64,000 nt of DNA, taken from the NCBI RefSeq assembly GCF_009883635.2, contig NZ_CP026115.2, positions 2,232,001 through 2,296,000 of the forward strand. The letters run 5' to 3'. Made by a program: the position numbers and the translations under genes. The notes under the pieces are model-generated. The model was given only the letters and a program-made list of their open reading frames with translations. It was not told the origin of the DNA and searched no databases. Each line of letters opens with the position of its first letter. Within the stretch, counting starts at the first letter, position 1. Positions 51,331 to 60,494 of this stretch are shown one piece after another. The DNA comes from Pseudomonas putida. Its GTDB lineage: Bacteria > Pseudomonadota > Gammaproteobacteria > Pseudomonadales > Pseudomonadaceae.

Positions 51331-51750
51331 CTATCGGCTGCGGGTGTTGGCTTCCGAAATCTGGCCGTTCAAGGTCCAGAAGTCGTACAGCACACCAATC
51401 AGGAACAGGCCGCCGGTGAAGAAGTAGATGATCGCCGAGATCCATTTGCCCTGGTACAGGCGGTGCACACCAAAGATGCCCAGGAAGGTCAGCAGGATCC
51501 AGGCGATGTTGTAGTCGATACGGCCGGACTGGAAACGCATGTCCGCCTCACGGTCCATCGACGGAATCAGGAACAGGTCGATCAGCCAGCCGATGCCGAG
51601 CAGGCCCAAGGTGAAGAACCAGATGGTCCCGGTGATCGGCTTGCCGTAGTAGAAACGGTGCGAGCCGGTAAAGCCGAATATCCACAGCAGGTAGCCGATG
51701 ACCTTGCTGTGGGTATCGTGATACGGCGCCCCTTGCTGATAACTGTTCAT
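51331..51750 (-). CDS. Membrane protein with two TM2 modules
   Basis: The 139-residue protein contains two successive TM2 units. Each has a first helix, a short polar turn (GFTGSHRFYYGK and GIFGVHRLYQGK) and a second helix ending GWLIDLF or GVLYDFW. TM2 domains occur in bacterial and eukaryotic small membrane proteins of unknown role; most bacterial versions have one unit. The start ATG at 51750 follows AGGGCTATGA. It is divergent from an NlpC/P60 gene. Confidence 0.87.
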   Translation of the reverse strand: MNSYQQGAPYHDTHSKVIGYLLWIFGFTGSHRFYYGKPITGTIWFFTLGLLGIGWLIDLFLIPSMDREADMRFQSGRIDYNIAWILLTFLGIFGVHRLYQGKWISAIIYFFTGGLFLIGVLYDFWTLNGQISEANTRSR

Positions 51751-51918
51751 TCATAGCCCTCGTGGGTTATCCGAAAATTTTCTAAAGAAAAATGTGACTT
51801 TTTCATCGCAGCCCGACGTACGGCAGCATGACAATCGACCAACGGCCCTGAAATGGAGCAAAAAGCTGTTATAAAGTTGCGCGCCAACACACACATAACA
51901 TTCATAAGAGCTTCATCT

Positions 51919-52548
51919 ATGCCGCCTTTATTCAAGACATGGCTGACCCTCTGCCTATTATTGCCCCTGGCCGCCCACGCCACCAATCGTGAGCAACGTC
52001 TTCCCAATGGTTTCACCGGCTACACCAGCAATGCCTCGGTGAAGCACGCGCCCGTCAAGCAGACCACGCTGCACGCACGCTCGAACCATTCGGGCAAGGG
52101 CCACAACCTGCCTGCTGTTGCGGCGATGTCGCCGAAGCAGAGCAGCGATGTGCTCAGCCGTGCGGTCAACGTGCTCGGTACCCCTTATGTTTGGGGCGGC
52201 AGCAACCCGAAAAAAGGGTTCGACTGCAGTGGGCTGGTCAAGTATGCGTTCAACGACGTGGCAGACGTCGACTTGCCGCGTACGTCCAATGCCATGGCCC
52301 AGGGCCACGGCGTGAAAGTGGCCAAGAGCGACCTCAAGCCAGGCGACCTGATCTTCTTCAATATCAAGAGCCGTCGGGTCAATCACGTTGCCATCTACCT
52401 GGGCAACGACCGCTTCATCCATGCGCCGCGTACCGGCAAGCGGGTGAGTATCGACAGCCTGAGCAAGCCTTACTGGCAGCAGCATTATGTGGTTGCCAAG
52501 CGGGTGCTGCCGAAAGAGCAGCAACAGCTGAGCCTGGCCAAGCGCTGA
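51919..52548 (+). CDS. NlpC/P60-family peptidase (C40)
   Basis: The 209-residue secreted protein has a signal peptide (MPPLFKTWLTLCLLLPLAAH, cleaved after Ala-His-Ala) and a C-terminal NlpC/P60 domain (about 85-200) with the catalytic Cys in KKGFDCSGLVKYAF, the His in RVNHVAIYLGN and the third polar residue in RFIHAPRTGKRV. Such enzymes cut peptidoglycan stem peptides. ATG at 51919 gives a clean signal peptide. A TATAAAG motif at about 51872 could be its -10 box. Confidence 0.92.
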   Translation: MPPLFKTWLTLCLLLPLAAHATNREQRLPNGFTGYTSNASVKHAPVKQTTLHARSNHSGKGHNLPAVAAMSPKQSSDVLSRAVNVLGTPYVWGGSNPKKGFDCSGLVKYAFNDVADVDLPRTSNAMAQGHGVKVAKSDLKPGDLIFFNIKSRRVNHVAIYLGNDRFIHAPRTGKRVSIDSLSKPYWQQHYVVAKRVLPKEQQQLSLAKR

Positions 52549-52563
52549 TCTTTTAGGCGCTTT

Positions 52564-52612
52564 CCTGTACCGGCCTTTTCGCGGGGCAAGCCCGCGAATG
52601 GGTCGGTACAGG
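52564..52612. repeat. REP-like palindrome
   Basis: Nested arms CCTGTACCG/CGGTACAGG and TTCGCGGG-GCAAG-CCCGCGAA make a compact cruciform between the convergent peptidase and pilT genes. It is the same family as at 4918-4950 and may serve as terminator for both. Confidence 0.8.
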
Positions 52613-52614
52613 CG

Positions 52615-53613
52615 TTAGAGATCACTGATCAGCCCTTTACTCCTCAGCCCCCGCATCGCCCCCTCCATCGTCCGCATCCCCTCCGCCGCCCCCGCCTGCA
52701 TCACCGAACACAACTGCGCCATCCGCCCCTCGCGCACCAGATTGCGCACCGCAGGCGTCGCCACCAGTACTTCTCGCGCCGCCACCCGGCCGCCGCCCAC
52801 ACGCTTGACCAGCACCTGTGCGACCACCAGGCGCAATGACTCCGCCAGCATCGCCCGCACCAGCGGTTTCTCCTCTGCCGCAAACACCTCAACCAGCCGG
52901 TCAATGCTGCTGGCCGCCGACCGCGTGTGCACCGTGGCCAGCACCAGATGCCCGGTCTCCGCAGCACGCAACGCCAGGCGGATGGTCTCCAGGTCGCGCA
53001 GCTCGCCAATCATGATCACATCCGGGTCCTGACGCAGGGCGCTGCGCAGCCCTTGGGCGAAGTCACGACAATGCCGGCCAATCTCACGCTGGTTGACCAG
53101 GCTGCATTGGCTGCTGTGGATAACTTCAACAGGGTCTTCAAGGGTGATGACATGCAGCGCCCGCTCGCGATTGAGCCGGTCGATCAGTGCCGCCAGGGTG
53201 CTCGACTTGCCGCTACCGGTCGGGCCACCCACCAGCACCAGTCCATCCGTATGCTGCGCAACGGCTTGAAACACTTCTTTGAGATCGAGCTCATCGACAC
53301 TGGCAATGCGTTTTGGAATCAGGCGAAGCGTGGCCGCCAGACCGTTCAGTTGCCGAAACAGATTGAGACGAAAACGCCCCAGCGATGCCAACTCCAGTGC
53401 CAGATCCAGCTCATCGCCCTGAATCCATTGCCGGCACTGGCTCTCGTCGAGCAGCGGCGCCAGTACGTCGCTCAAGGCTGCAGACGTCACGCTCGGCAGC
53501 GCCATGCGCCGCAGCTCGCCATCCACGCGTAGCATCGGTATCTCGCCCGCTGCCAGGTGCAGGTCGCTCGCCCCTGCATCCACGGCCCGGGCCAACAGGT
53601 CGGTCACGTCCAT
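52615..53613 (-). CDS. pilT: Type IV pilus retraction ATPase PilT
   Basis: The 332-residue hexameric ATPase has Walker A GGPTGSGKSSTLAAL (about 125-139), the Asp box TLEDPVEVIHSSQ, Walker B RQDPDVIMIGELRDLETI, the His box LVLATVHTRSAASSID and the PilT-specific AIRNLIRE motif as AVRNLVREGRMAQL. ATG at 53613 follows GGGAGTCTC. It is divergent from yggS as in P. aeruginosa, but pilU, which follows pilT there, is absent: a REP and an unrelated peptidase gene come next. The protein is slightly short (usual 344). Confidence 0.94.
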   Translation of the reverse strand: MDVTDLLARAVDAGASDLHLAAGEIPMLRVDGELRRMALPSVTSAALSDVLAPLLDESQCRQWIQGDELDLALELASLGRFRLNLFRQLNGLAATLRLIPKRIASVDELDLKEVFQAVAQHTDGLVLVGGPTGSGKSSTLAALIDRLNRERALHVITLEDPVEVIHSSQCSLVNQREIGRHCRDFAQGLRSALRQDPDVIMIGELRDLETIRLALRAAETGHLVLATVHTRSAASSIDRLVEVFAAEEKPLVRAMLAESLRLVVAQVLVKRVGGGRVAAREVLVATPAVRNLVREGRMAQLCSVMQAGAAEGMRTMEGAMRGLRSKGLISDL

Positions 53614-53679
53614 GAGACTCCCCAATAGCCATCAAGCAGGTAGAATGCCGAAGATCTCCAGAGCCGACGGCATCGATCC

Positions 53680-54366
53680 ATGTCCACCATAGCAGAGAAC
53701 CTTTCCGCCCTCGCCGCCCGCATCCACAGCGCCGCCCAGGCTGCCGGACGCGACCCGGCCAGCGTCCAGCTGCTGGCGGTGAGCAAGACCAAACCGGCCA
53801 GCGCCATTCGCGAAATCCACGCCGCAGGCGTGCGTGATGTCGGTGAAAACTACCTGCAGGAAGCCCTGGCCAAGCAAGAAGAACTGCGCGACCTGCCCTT
53901 GATCTGGCACTTCATCGGCCCCATTCAGTCGAACAAGACCAAAGCCATTGCCGAACATTTCGACTGGGTACACTCCGTGGACCGCTTGAAGATCGCCCAA
54001 CGCCTGTCCGAACAGCGCCCTGCGGGCTTGGCGCCACTGAACATCTGCCTGCAGGTGAACGTCAGCGGCGAAGACAGCAAGTCCGGTTGTGCCCCGGCCG
54101 ACCTGCCTGCGCTGGCCAAGGCCGTGGCGGCACTGCCCAACCTGCGCCTGCGCGGGCTGATGGCGATCCCCGAGCCGACCGAAGACCGCACCGCCCAGGA
54201 GGCCGCCTTCGCCCGCCTGCGCCAGCTTCAGGAAAGTCTGGGCCTTGGCCTGGATACCCTGTCGATGGGCATGAGCCACGACCTGGAAGCGGCCATCGCT
54301 CAAGGCGCGACCTGGATACGTATCGGTACCGCCCTGTTCGGCGCCCGCAATTACGGCCCCGTCTGA
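53680..54366 (+). CDS. yggS: PLP homeostasis protein YggS
   Basis: The 228-residue protein is an alanine-racemase-like TIM barrel that binds pyridoxal phosphate and balances B6 vitamers and amino-acid pools. The PLP Lys lies in VQLLAVSKTKPASAI (about residue 36); WHFIGPIQSNKTK and GLSMGMSHDLEAAI are family signatures. It is followed by proC after 38 bp, the classic yggS-proC-yggT arrangement. Confidence 0.96.
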   Translation: MSTIAENLSALAARIHSAAQAAGRDPASVQLLAVSKTKPASAIREIHAAGVRDVGENYLQEALAKQEELRDLPLIWHFIGPIQSNKTKAIAEHFDWVHSVDRLKIAQRLSEQRPAGLAPLNICLQVNVSGEDSKSGCAPADLPALAKAVAALPNLRLRGLMAIPEPTEDRTAQEAAFARLRQLQESLGLGLDTLSMGMSHDLEAAIAQGATWIRIGTALFGARNYGPV

Positions 54367-54404
54367 TTCCATGCTTTACTCACTCTTTCCCTCAAGGACC
54401 TGAC

Positions 54405-55223
54405 ATGAGCAAGACACGTATTGCCTTTATCGGCGCCGGCAACATGGCCGCCAGCCTGATCGGCGGCCTGCGTGCCCAAGGCCTGGACGCGGCGCAGATC
54501 CGTGCCAGCGACCCCGGCGCCGAGACCCGCACCCGCGTCCAGGCCGAACACGGCATCGAGGCTTTCGAAGACAACGCCCAGGCCATTGCCGGTGCCGATG
54601 TGATCGTGCTGGCGGTGAAACCGCAGGTCATGAAGGCCGTGTGCGAAGCGCTGAAGCCGAACCTCGAAGCTGGCCAACTGATCGTCTCGATCGCCGCCGG
54701 CATCACCTGCGCCAGCCTGCAGACCTGGCTCGGCGCCCGCCCGGTAGTGCGCTGCATGCCCAACACGCCAGCGCTACTGCGCCAGGGCGTCAGCGGCCTG
54801 TACGCCACCGCTGAAGTGTCCGCCGAGCAACGCCAGCAGGCCGAGCAGTTGCTGTCGGCCGTCGGCACTGCCCTGTGGCTGGAGCAGGAACAACAACTGG
54901 ACGCCGTTACCGCAGTCTCTGGCAGTGGCCCGGCCTACTTTTTCTTGCTGATCGAAGCGATGACCGCTGCCGGCGAAAAACTGGGGCTGCCACGTGAAAC
55001 CGCCTCGCAACTGACCCTGCAAACCGCCCTGGGCGCCGCGCACATGGCCGTGGCCAGCGATGTCGATGCTGCAGAACTGCGCCGCCGCGTCACCTCGCCA
55101 GCTGGCACCACCGAAGCGGCGATCAAGTCGTTCCAGGGCAACGGCTTCGAAGCCATCGTCGAGCAGGCGCTGGCAGCGGCGTCGAAGCGTTCCGCCGAAC
55201 TGGCCGAACAACTGGGCAAATAA
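54405..55223 (+). CDS. proC: Pyrroline-5-carboxylate reductase
   Basis: The 272-residue enzyme makes proline from pyrroline-5-carboxylate with NAD(P)H. It begins MSKTRIAFIGAGNMAASLIG (Rossmann fold) and has VKPQVMKAVCEAL, RCMPNTPALLRQGVSGLYA and the P5CR signature AVSGSGPAYFFLLIEAMTAA. CTCAAGGACCTGAC precedes the ATG. Proline is also an osmolyte. It is 10 bp ahead of yggT. Confidence 0.96.
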   Translation: MSKTRIAFIGAGNMAASLIGGLRAQGLDAAQIRASDPGAETRTRVQAEHGIEAFEDNAQAIAGADVIVLAVKPQVMKAVCEALKPNLEAGQLIVSIAAGITCASLQTWLGARPVVRCMPNTPALLRQGVSGLYATAEVSAEQRQQAEQLLSAVGTALWLEQEQQLDAVTAVSGSGPAYFFLLIEAMTAAGEKLGLPRETASQLTLQTALGAAHMAVASDVDAAELRRRVTSPAGTTEAAIKSFQGNGFEAIVEQALAAASKRSAELAEQLGK

Positions 55224-55233
55224 GGAGCTGTTG

Positions 55234-55824
55234 ATGAATGCACTGTCCGGCGCCGCGATCTTCGTGGTGCAAACCCTGGTCAGCCTGTACCTGGTGATCG
55301 TCCTGCTGCGCTTCGTGCTGCAACTGGTCAAGGCCAACTTCTACAACCCGCTGAGCCAGTTCGCCGTGCGCGCGACCCAGCCACTGCTCAAGCCGATCCG
55401 CCGGGTGATCCCCAGCATCGGCGGCCTGGACACCTCGTCGCTGCTGCTGGCGATCGTCATCCAGGCGCTGCTGATGGGCTTCGTGCTGATGGTCACCTAC
55501 GGCACCTTCGGCGATGTTCTGCACCTGCTGATGTGGGCCATCATCGGCATCACCTCGCTGTTCCTGAAGATCTTCTGGGTGGCGATGATCGTCATGGTGA
55601 TCGTTTCCTGGGTCGCACCGAACAGCCACAACCCGGCTGCCGAGCTGGCCTGGCAGATCAGCGAGCCGGTGCTGGCGCCGTTCCGCCGCATCGTGCCCAA
55701 CCTGGGCGGCATGGACATCTCGCCGATCTTCGCCTTCCTGGCGATCCAGGTGATCCAGTCGTTCGTCATGCCGCCGTTGGCCGCCTATGCCGGCATGCCA
55801 CAGGAACTGTGGCGGATGATCTGA
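55234..55824 (+). CDS. yggT: YggT-family integral membrane protein
   Basis: The 196-residue protein has two YGGT repeats, each with two helices and the turn FYNPLSQFAVRATQPLLKPI or HNPAAELAWQISEPVLAPFR. YggT has been linked to osmotic tolerance and cell-shape in other bacteria, but its biochemical role is unknown. AAGGAG lies 7 nt before the ATG, 10 nt after proC. Confidence 0.93.
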   Translation: MNALSGAAIFVVQTLVSLYLVIVLLRFVLQLVKANFYNPLSQFAVRATQPLLKPIRRVIPSIGGLDTSSLLLAIVIQALLMGFVLMVTYGTFGDVLHLLMWAIIGITSLFLKIFWVAMIVMVIVSWVAPNSHNPAAELAWQISEPVLAPFRRIVPNLGGMDISPIFAFLAIQVIQSFVMPPLAAYAGMPQELWRMI

Positions 55825-55912
55825 CCCCATGCGCACCTGGCGGCAAGCCATTGCTTGCCGCTGGGGGTAGCGCTCTTTAGACTTACGCCTCCGTCAAGCG
55901 TGAGCAGGGTCG

Positions 55913-57052
55913 ATGTCCACTGTCCTTCCCGAAGATTCCGTCGGTCTGGTTACACCGCAAATTGCCCGGTTCGATGAACCGCTGGCCCTGGCCTGCGGCC
56001 GTTCGCTGAACAGCTACGAGCTGGTCTACGAAACCTATGGCACCCTGAACGCCAGCGCGAGCAATGCCGTGCTGATCTGCCATGCCCTGTCCGGCCATCA
56101 CCATGCCGCTGGCTACCATGCCGCCACCGACCGCAAGCCGGGCTGGTGGGACAGCTGCATCGGCCCCGGCAAACCGATCGATACCAACCGCTTCTTCGTG
56201 GTCAGCCTGAACAACCTCGGCGGCTGCAATGGCAGCACGGGCCCGAGCAGCATCAACCCGGTCACCGGCAAGCCCTATGGCGCCGAGTTCCCGGTACTGA
56301 CCGTGGAAGACTGGGTGCACAGCCAGGCGCGCCTGGCTGATCGCCTGGGCATCCAGCAGTGGGCGGCTATCGTGGGTGGCAGCCTGGGCGGCATGCAGGC
56401 CCTGCAGTGGACCATGACCTACCCCGATCGCGTGCGCCACTGCGTGGATATCGCCTCGGCACCCAAGCTGTCGGCGCAGAACATCGCCTTCAACGAAGTG
56501 GCGCGCCAGGCCATCCTCACCGACCCCGAGTTCCACGGCGGCTCGTTCCAGGACCAGGGCGTGATCCCCAAGCGCGGCCTGATGCTGGCACGCATGGTCG
56601 GCCACATCACTTACCTGTCCGACGACTCGATGGGTGAAAAATTCGGCCGTGAGCTGAAGAGCGACAAGCTCAACTACGACTTCCACAGCGTCGAATTCCA
56701 GGTCGAGAGCTACCTGCGCTACCAGGGCGAGGAGTTCTCCGGCCGTTTCGACGCCAACACCTACCTGCTCATGACCAAGGCCCTGGACTACTTCGACCCG
56801 GCCGCAGCCAATGGCGGCGACCTGGCCGCGACCCTGGCCCACGTCAAGGCGGATTACTGCATCATGTCGTTCACCACCGACTGGCGCTTCTCGCCGGCCC
56901 GCTCGCGGGAGATCGTCGACGCCCTGATGGCGGCGCGCAAGAACGTCTGTTATCTGGAGATCGACTCGCCTTACGGCCACGATGCCTTCCTGATCCCCAC
57001 GCCTCGCTACATGCAGGGTTTCGCGAACTACATGAACCGCATCGCCATCTGA
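55913..57052 (+). CDS. metX: Homoserine O-acyltransferase MetX
   Basis: The 379-residue alpha/beta hydrolase acylates homoserine for methionine synthesis. The nucleophile Ser lies in [16 protein letters not shown] (about 147-162), the oxyanion and substrate region is [17 protein letters not shown], and the catalytic Asp and His are at FTTDWRFSP and [10 protein letters not shown]. Pseudomonas MetX enzymes are known to prefer succinyl-CoA, so homoserine O-succinyltransferase activity is likely. It is paired with metW 7 bp downstream. Confidence 0.95.
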   Translation: MSTVLPEDSVGLVTPQIARFDEPLALACGRSLNSYELVYETYGTLNASASNAVLICHALSGHHHAAGYHAATDRKPGWWDSCIGPGKPIDTNRFFVVSLNNLGGCNGSTGPSSINPVTGKPYGAEFPVLTVEDWVHSQARLADRLGIQQWAAIVGGSLGGMQALQWTMTYPDRVRHCVDIASAPKLSAQNIAFNEVARQAILTDPEFHGGSFQDQGVIPKRGLMLARMVGHITYLSDDSMGEKFGRELKSDKLNYDFHSVEFQVESYLRYQGEEFSGRFDANTYLLMTKALDYFDPAAANGGDLAATLAHVKADYCIMSFTTDWRFSPARSREIVDALMAARKNVCYLEIDSPYGHDAFLIPTPRYMQGFANYMNRIAI

Positions 57053-57059
57053 GGACAGC

Positions 57060-57680
57060 ATGAGAGCCGATCTGGAAATCATCCACGACTGGATTCCCGC
57101 CGGCAGCCGGGTACTGGACCTGGGCTGCGGCAGTGGCGAGCTGCTGGCTTCGCTGCGTGACCGCAAGCAGGTCACCGGCTATGGCCTGGAGATCGACGCC
57201 GATAACATCGCCGCCTGCGTGGCCAAGGGCGTCAACGTCATTGAGCAGGACCTTGACAAGGGCCTGGGCAACTTTGCCAGCAACAGCTTCGACGTGGTGA
57301 TCATGACCCAGGCCCTGCAGGCCGTGGAGTACCCTGACCGCATCCTCGACGAGATGCTGCGGGTAGGCCGCCAGTGCATCATCACCTTCCCCAACTTCGG
57401 CCACTGGCGCTGCCGCTGGTACCTGGCCACCAAAGGTCGCATGCCGGTTTCGGACTTCATGCCGTACACCTGGTACAACACGCCGAACATCCACTTCTGC
57501 ACCTTCGCCGACTTCGAAGAGCTGTGCCATGAGCGCCGTGCCAAGGTCCTCGACCGCCTGGCCGTCGACCACTTGCACCGTAACGGGTGGGGTGGGCGGC
57601 TTTGGCCTAATCTTCTAGGTGAAATCGGCATCTATCGCGTCAGCAGTCCGGGCCTGCAGGAGCATCAACTGGCGGTCTGA
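57060..57680 (+). CDS. metW: MetW methyltransferase-like protein
   Basis: The 206-residue protein has the SAM-binding motif SRVLDLGCGSGELLASL (about 16-32) and the MetW regions FDVVIMTQALQAVEYPDRIL and TWYNTPNIHFCTFADFEEL. MetW is required together with MetX for homoserine acylation in several bacteria. ATG at 57060 follows GAGGACAGC. It is followed by a DUF4426 gene. Confidence 0.95.
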   Translation: MRADLEIIHDWIPAGSRVLDLGCGSGELLASLRDRKQVTGYGLEIDADNIAACVAKGVNVIEQDLDKGLGNFASNSFDVVIMTQALQAVEYPDRILDEMLRVGRQCIITFPNFGHWRCRWYLATKGRMPVSDFMPYTWYNTPNIHFCTFADFEELCHERRAKVLDRLAVDHLHRNGWGGRLWPNLLGEIGIYRVSSPGLQEHQLAV

Positions 57681-57702
57681 CGCCCACCGGAGGATTCGCA
57701 TC

Positions 57703-58137
57703 ATGCGTCGCCTAGCCCTGTTCCTGATCAGCCTGTGCCTGGCCCTGCCAGTGATGGCGGCCGATGCCGCCCGACCCGAGCGCAAGGAAGTCTTCGGCGA
57801 CGTGACGGTGCACTACAGCGCCTTCACCTCGAGCATGCTGCAAGCGGACATCGCCGCTGCCACCGGGCTCAACCGCAGCAAGAACCAAGGCGTGCTCAAC
57901 ATCGCCGTGCTCAAGGCCGAAAAGCCCACCATGGCGGTGGTCAGCGGTACGGTGAAAGACCTGACCGGGCGTACCAACCCGCTGTCGTTCAAGCAGATAA
58001 CCGACCAGGGCGCGGTGTACTACATCGCCCAGTTCAAGATCGAGCAGGCCGAGACCCTGACCTTCGACCTCAACGTCGAAACCGGCGGGGTCAGCCATCA
58101 ACTCAGTTTCAACCAGGAAGTGTTCCCAGGCGAATGA
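57703..58137 (+). CDS. Exported DUF4426-type protein
   Basis: The 144-residue protein has a signal peptide ([23 protein letters not shown]) and a beta-rich domain with [20 protein letters not shown] and [20 protein letters not shown]. It matches the DUF4426 family, of unknown function, seen between metW and rdgB in pseudomonads. GGAGGATTCGCATC precedes the ATG. Its stop overlaps the rdgB start (ATGATGA). The role is not known; cotranscription with metXW does not by itself imply a methionine function. Confidence 0.85.
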   Translation: MRRLALFLISLCLALPVMAADAARPERKEVFGDVTVHYSAFTSSMLQADIAAATGLNRSKNQGVLNIAVLKAEKPTMAVVSGTVKDLTGRTNPLSFKQITDQGAVYYIAQFKIEQAETLTFDLNVETGGVSHQLSFNQEVFPGE

Positions 58138-58730
58138 TGAATTTCCAGCAACTCGTATTGGCCAGCCACAACGCTGGCAAACTCAAGGAACTCCAGGCCA
58201 TGCTCGGCCAGTCGGTCCAACTGCGCTCGATCGGTGAGTTCAGCCAGGTAGAGCCCGAAGAGACCGGCCTGTCGTTCGTCGAGAACGCCATCCTCAAGGC
58301 CCGCAACGCTGCGCGCATCTCCGGCCTGCCGGCGCTGGCCGACGATTCCGGCCTGGCCGTGGACTTCCTCGGCGGCGCGCCGGGCATCTACTCGGCGCGC
58401 TATGCCGATGGCAAGGGTGACGCGGCGAACAACGCCAAACTCCTCGAAGCCCTGAAAGATGTGCCGCCTGAGCAGCGCGGTGCCCAGTTCGTCTGCGTGC
58501 TGGCCTTGGTGCGCCACGCCGATGACCCGCTGCCGATCCTTTGCGAAGGCCTGTGGCACGGCAGCATCCTGTTCGAGGCCAGCGGCGATCACGGTTTCGG
58601 CTACGACCCGCTATTCTGGGTACCGGAGCGCAAGTGCTCCAGCGCCGACCTCGCCCCTGTGGATAAGAACCAGCTCAGCCACCGCGCCCGCGCCATGGCC
58701 CTGCTGCGTCAACGTCTGGGCCTGGCATGA
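58134..58730 (+). CDS. rdgB: dITP/XTP pyrophosphatase RdgB
   Basis: The 198-residue enzyme removes non-canonical purine triphosphates (dITP, XTP, ITP) to protect DNA. Motifs are [17 protein letters not shown] (about 8-24), [38 protein letters not shown] and [10 protein letters not shown]. Two ATGs in tandem at 58134 and 58137 can start it. It overlaps the gene before it and hemW (ATGA) by 4 nt each. Confidence 0.96.
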   Translation: MMNFQQLVLASHNAGKLKELQAMLGQSVQLRSIGEFSQVEPEETGLSFVENAILKARNAARISGLPALADDSGLAVDFLGGAPGIYSARYADGKGDAANNAKLLEALKDVPPEQRGAQFVCVLALVRHADDPLPILCEGLWHGSILFEASGDHGFGYDPLFWVPERKCSSADLAPVDKNQLSHRARAMALLRQRLGLA

Positions 58731-59902
58731 TCGCAACGCTGTCCCAAGCTGGCACGGTGGCGCTCACCAGCCTGCCGCCGCTGGCGCTGTACATCCACAT
58801 CCCGTGGTGTGTACGCAAATGCCCTTATTGCGACTTCAACTCCCACGCCGCCGGGCCTGAACTGCCGGAAGAAGCCTACGTCGACGCCCTGTTGACCGAC
58901 CTCGACCTGGAGCTGGCCGCCGTTCAGGGCCGGACCCTGTCATCGATCTTCTTCGGCGGCGGTACGCCAAGCCTGTTCAGTGCCAATGCCCTAGGGCGCC
59001 TGTTGCGTGGCGTGGAGCAACGCATTCCGTTCGCGGCGGACATCGAGATCACACTCGAGGCCAACCCAGGCACCTTCGAGCAGGAGAAGTTCAAGGCCTA
59101 CCGGCAGACCGGCATCAATCGCCTGTCGATCGGCGTGCAGAGCTTTCAGCCGGCCAAACTGGAAGCGCTGGGACGTATCCACAATGGTGACGAAGCGATC
59201 CGCGCTGCTGGGATGGCGCGTGCGGCCGGCTTCGACAACTTCAATATGGACCTGATGCACGGCCTGCCCGACCAATCGCTGGATGACGCGTTGGGCGACC
59301 TGCGCCGGGCCATCGACCTCGGGCCGACCCACCTCTCGTGGTACCAGCTGACCGTCGAGCCGAACACGGTGTTCTGGAACCAGCCACCGGAGCTGCCTGA
59401 AGACGACATCCTCTGGGACATCCAGGAGGCCGGCCAGGCGCTGATGGCGGCGAACGGTTTCAAGCAGTATGAAGTTTCGGCCTATGCCCAGGCTGACCGT
59501 GCCGCCAGGCACAATCTCAACTACTGGCGCTTTGGTGACTTCATCGGCATCGGTGCCGGCGCCCACGGCAAGCTGACCTTTGCAGATGGCCGTATCTTGC
59601 GCACCTGGAAGACCCGCCTGCCCAAGGATTACCTGAACCTGGCCAAACCGTTCAAGGCTGGCGAGAAGCCGTTGCCGGTGGATGAGCTGCCGTTCGAGTT
59701 CCTGATGAACGCCCTGCGCCTCACCGACGGCGTGGAAGCCGAGCTGTTCACCCAGCGCACCGGGCTGCCCCTGGCGCAGCTGGCCGAAGCCCGCCGCGCA
59801 GCCGAACAAAAGGGCCTTTTGCAGGTCGAACCGGATCGACTGGTGGCCACGCCGCGCGGCCAGCTGTTCCTCAATGACCTGCTGCAGTATTTCTTGACCT
59901 AA
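58727..59902 (+). CDS. hemW: Haem chaperone HemW (radical SAM)
   Basis: The 391-residue protein is a radical SAM protein related to HemN. The 4Fe-4S motif is [10 protein letters not shown] (CxxxCxxC, about 28-37) after [22 protein letters not shown] and the HemW C-terminal domain follow, and a Cys needed by HemN for decarboxylase activity after CPYCDF is replaced (CDFNSH), as in HemW, which delivers haem rather than oxidising coproporphyrinogen. It overlaps rdgB by 4 nt. Confidence 0.94.
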   Translation: MIATLSQAGTVALTSLPPLALYIHIPWCVRKCPYCDFNSHAAGPELPEEAYVDALLTDLDLELAAVQGRTLSSIFFGGGTPSLFSANALGRLLRGVEQRIPFAADIEITLEANPGTFEQEKFKAYRQTGINRLSIGVQSFQPAKLEALGRIHNGDEAIRAAGMARAAGFDNFNMDLMHGLPDQSLDDALGDLRRAIDLGPTHLSWYQLTVEPNTVFWNQPPELPEDDILWDIQEAGQALMAANGFKQYEVSAYAQADRAARHNLNYWRFGDFIGIGAGAHGKLTFADGRILRTWKTRLPKDYLNLAKPFKAGEKPLPVDELPFEFLMNALRLTDGVEAELFTQRTGLPLAQLAEARRAAEQKGLLQVEPDRLVATPRGQLFLNDLLQYFLT

Positions 59903-59911
59903 GGATGACCC

Positions 59912-60238
59912 ATGGATCTGGTACTTGATCTGCTCGCCACGGTTTCCCGCTGGAGCCGCAGCAATCTGTCTGAGATTTCCCTGGCCTTGGTAGGCTGCCT
60001 GCTGGTGCTGTTCGGCACCGACATCAAAGGCTGGGTGGACCAGCGTCTGGGCGCCTTGGCCGGCGCGCTACGGGTGCCGGTGATGGCTGCCCTGGTGATG
60101 ATCGGCAGTGGAGCGGCGCTGATCTATGCCACGCCGTGGGTGGTGAAGGGGCTGGGGCAGTTCAACAACTACGCGCTGGCTCCGGTGTTGTTGGTGGTGC
60201 TGGTGTTGATTGGCGTGGTGGCTGACCGCCGCGGGTGA
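59912..60238 (+). CDS. DUF3392-type small membrane protein
   Basis: The 108-residue protein starts MDLVLDLLATVSRWSRSNLS and has three hydrophobic stretches (about 22-38, 52-72 and 84-104). It matches the DUF3392 family of unknown function. It is 9 bp after hemW with GGATGACCC before the ATG and is the last gene of this plus-strand run. Confidence 0.82.
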   Translation: MDLVLDLLATVSRWSRSNLSEISLALVGCLLVLFGTDIKGWVDQRLGALAGALRVPVMAALVMIGSGAALIYATPWVVKGLGQFNNYALAPVLLVVLVLIGVVADRRG

Positions 60239-60245
60239 ACCTGCT

Positions 60246-60273
60246 AAAAGCTGCCCCGGGGAACCAGGGCAGC
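60246..60273 (-). terminator. Weak minus-strand terminator after the candidate minigene
   Basis: On the minus strand GCTGCCC and GGGCAGC form a 7-bp stem around 10 nt, followed by TTTT. On the plus strand there is no T run, so it fits a transcript coming from the minigene rather than the DUF3392 gene. Confidence 0.5.
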
Positions 60274-60292
60274 CCTACCACCTGATTAGCCC

Positions 60293-60403
60293 TTACTGGG
60301 CATCATCGAAGTGATCACGCATGAAGTCTCGAACAGTCTTGAGCACAGTCAAGATCCGGATGAGCTTCCAGACGCGGCTCAGCGCATCAAGCAAACGCTT
60401 CAT
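60293..60403 (-). CDS. Candidate small basic amphipathic protein (36 aa)
   Basis: The frame encodes MKRLLDALSRVWKLIRILTV followed by LKTVRDFMRDHFDDAQ. It could form a single amphipathic or membrane-associated helix with basic start and acidic end. GGAGG and AAGG lie before the ATG. A 64-codon upstream frame (60400-60594) overlaps it by ATGA, so coupled translation is possible. A weak terminator follows. No family is recognised. It is supported by signals and composition only. Confidence 0.4.
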   Translation of the reverse strand: MKRLLDALSRVWKLIRILTVLKTVRDFMRDHFDDAQ

Positions 60404-60470
60404 AAGCCTTGGCCTCCGTGTTGGCGGGCCAATCTTCCAGCATCTAACCGGCGCTTCGATGCCTTCGAAA

Positions 60471-60494
60471 ACCATGTGAATGATTTCAGTGAAG
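60471..60494. repeat. 24-bp direct repeat, copy 1
   Basis: ACCATGTGAATGATTTCAGT plus GAAG. It differs at one base from copy 2 at 60728-60751 in the same orientation, 257 bp away. Confidence 0.75.

Noticed and set aside
51286..51756. Plus-strand frame over the TM2 gene
   Set aside because: It is antisense to clear transmembrane segments, starts inside a terminator and has no binding site.
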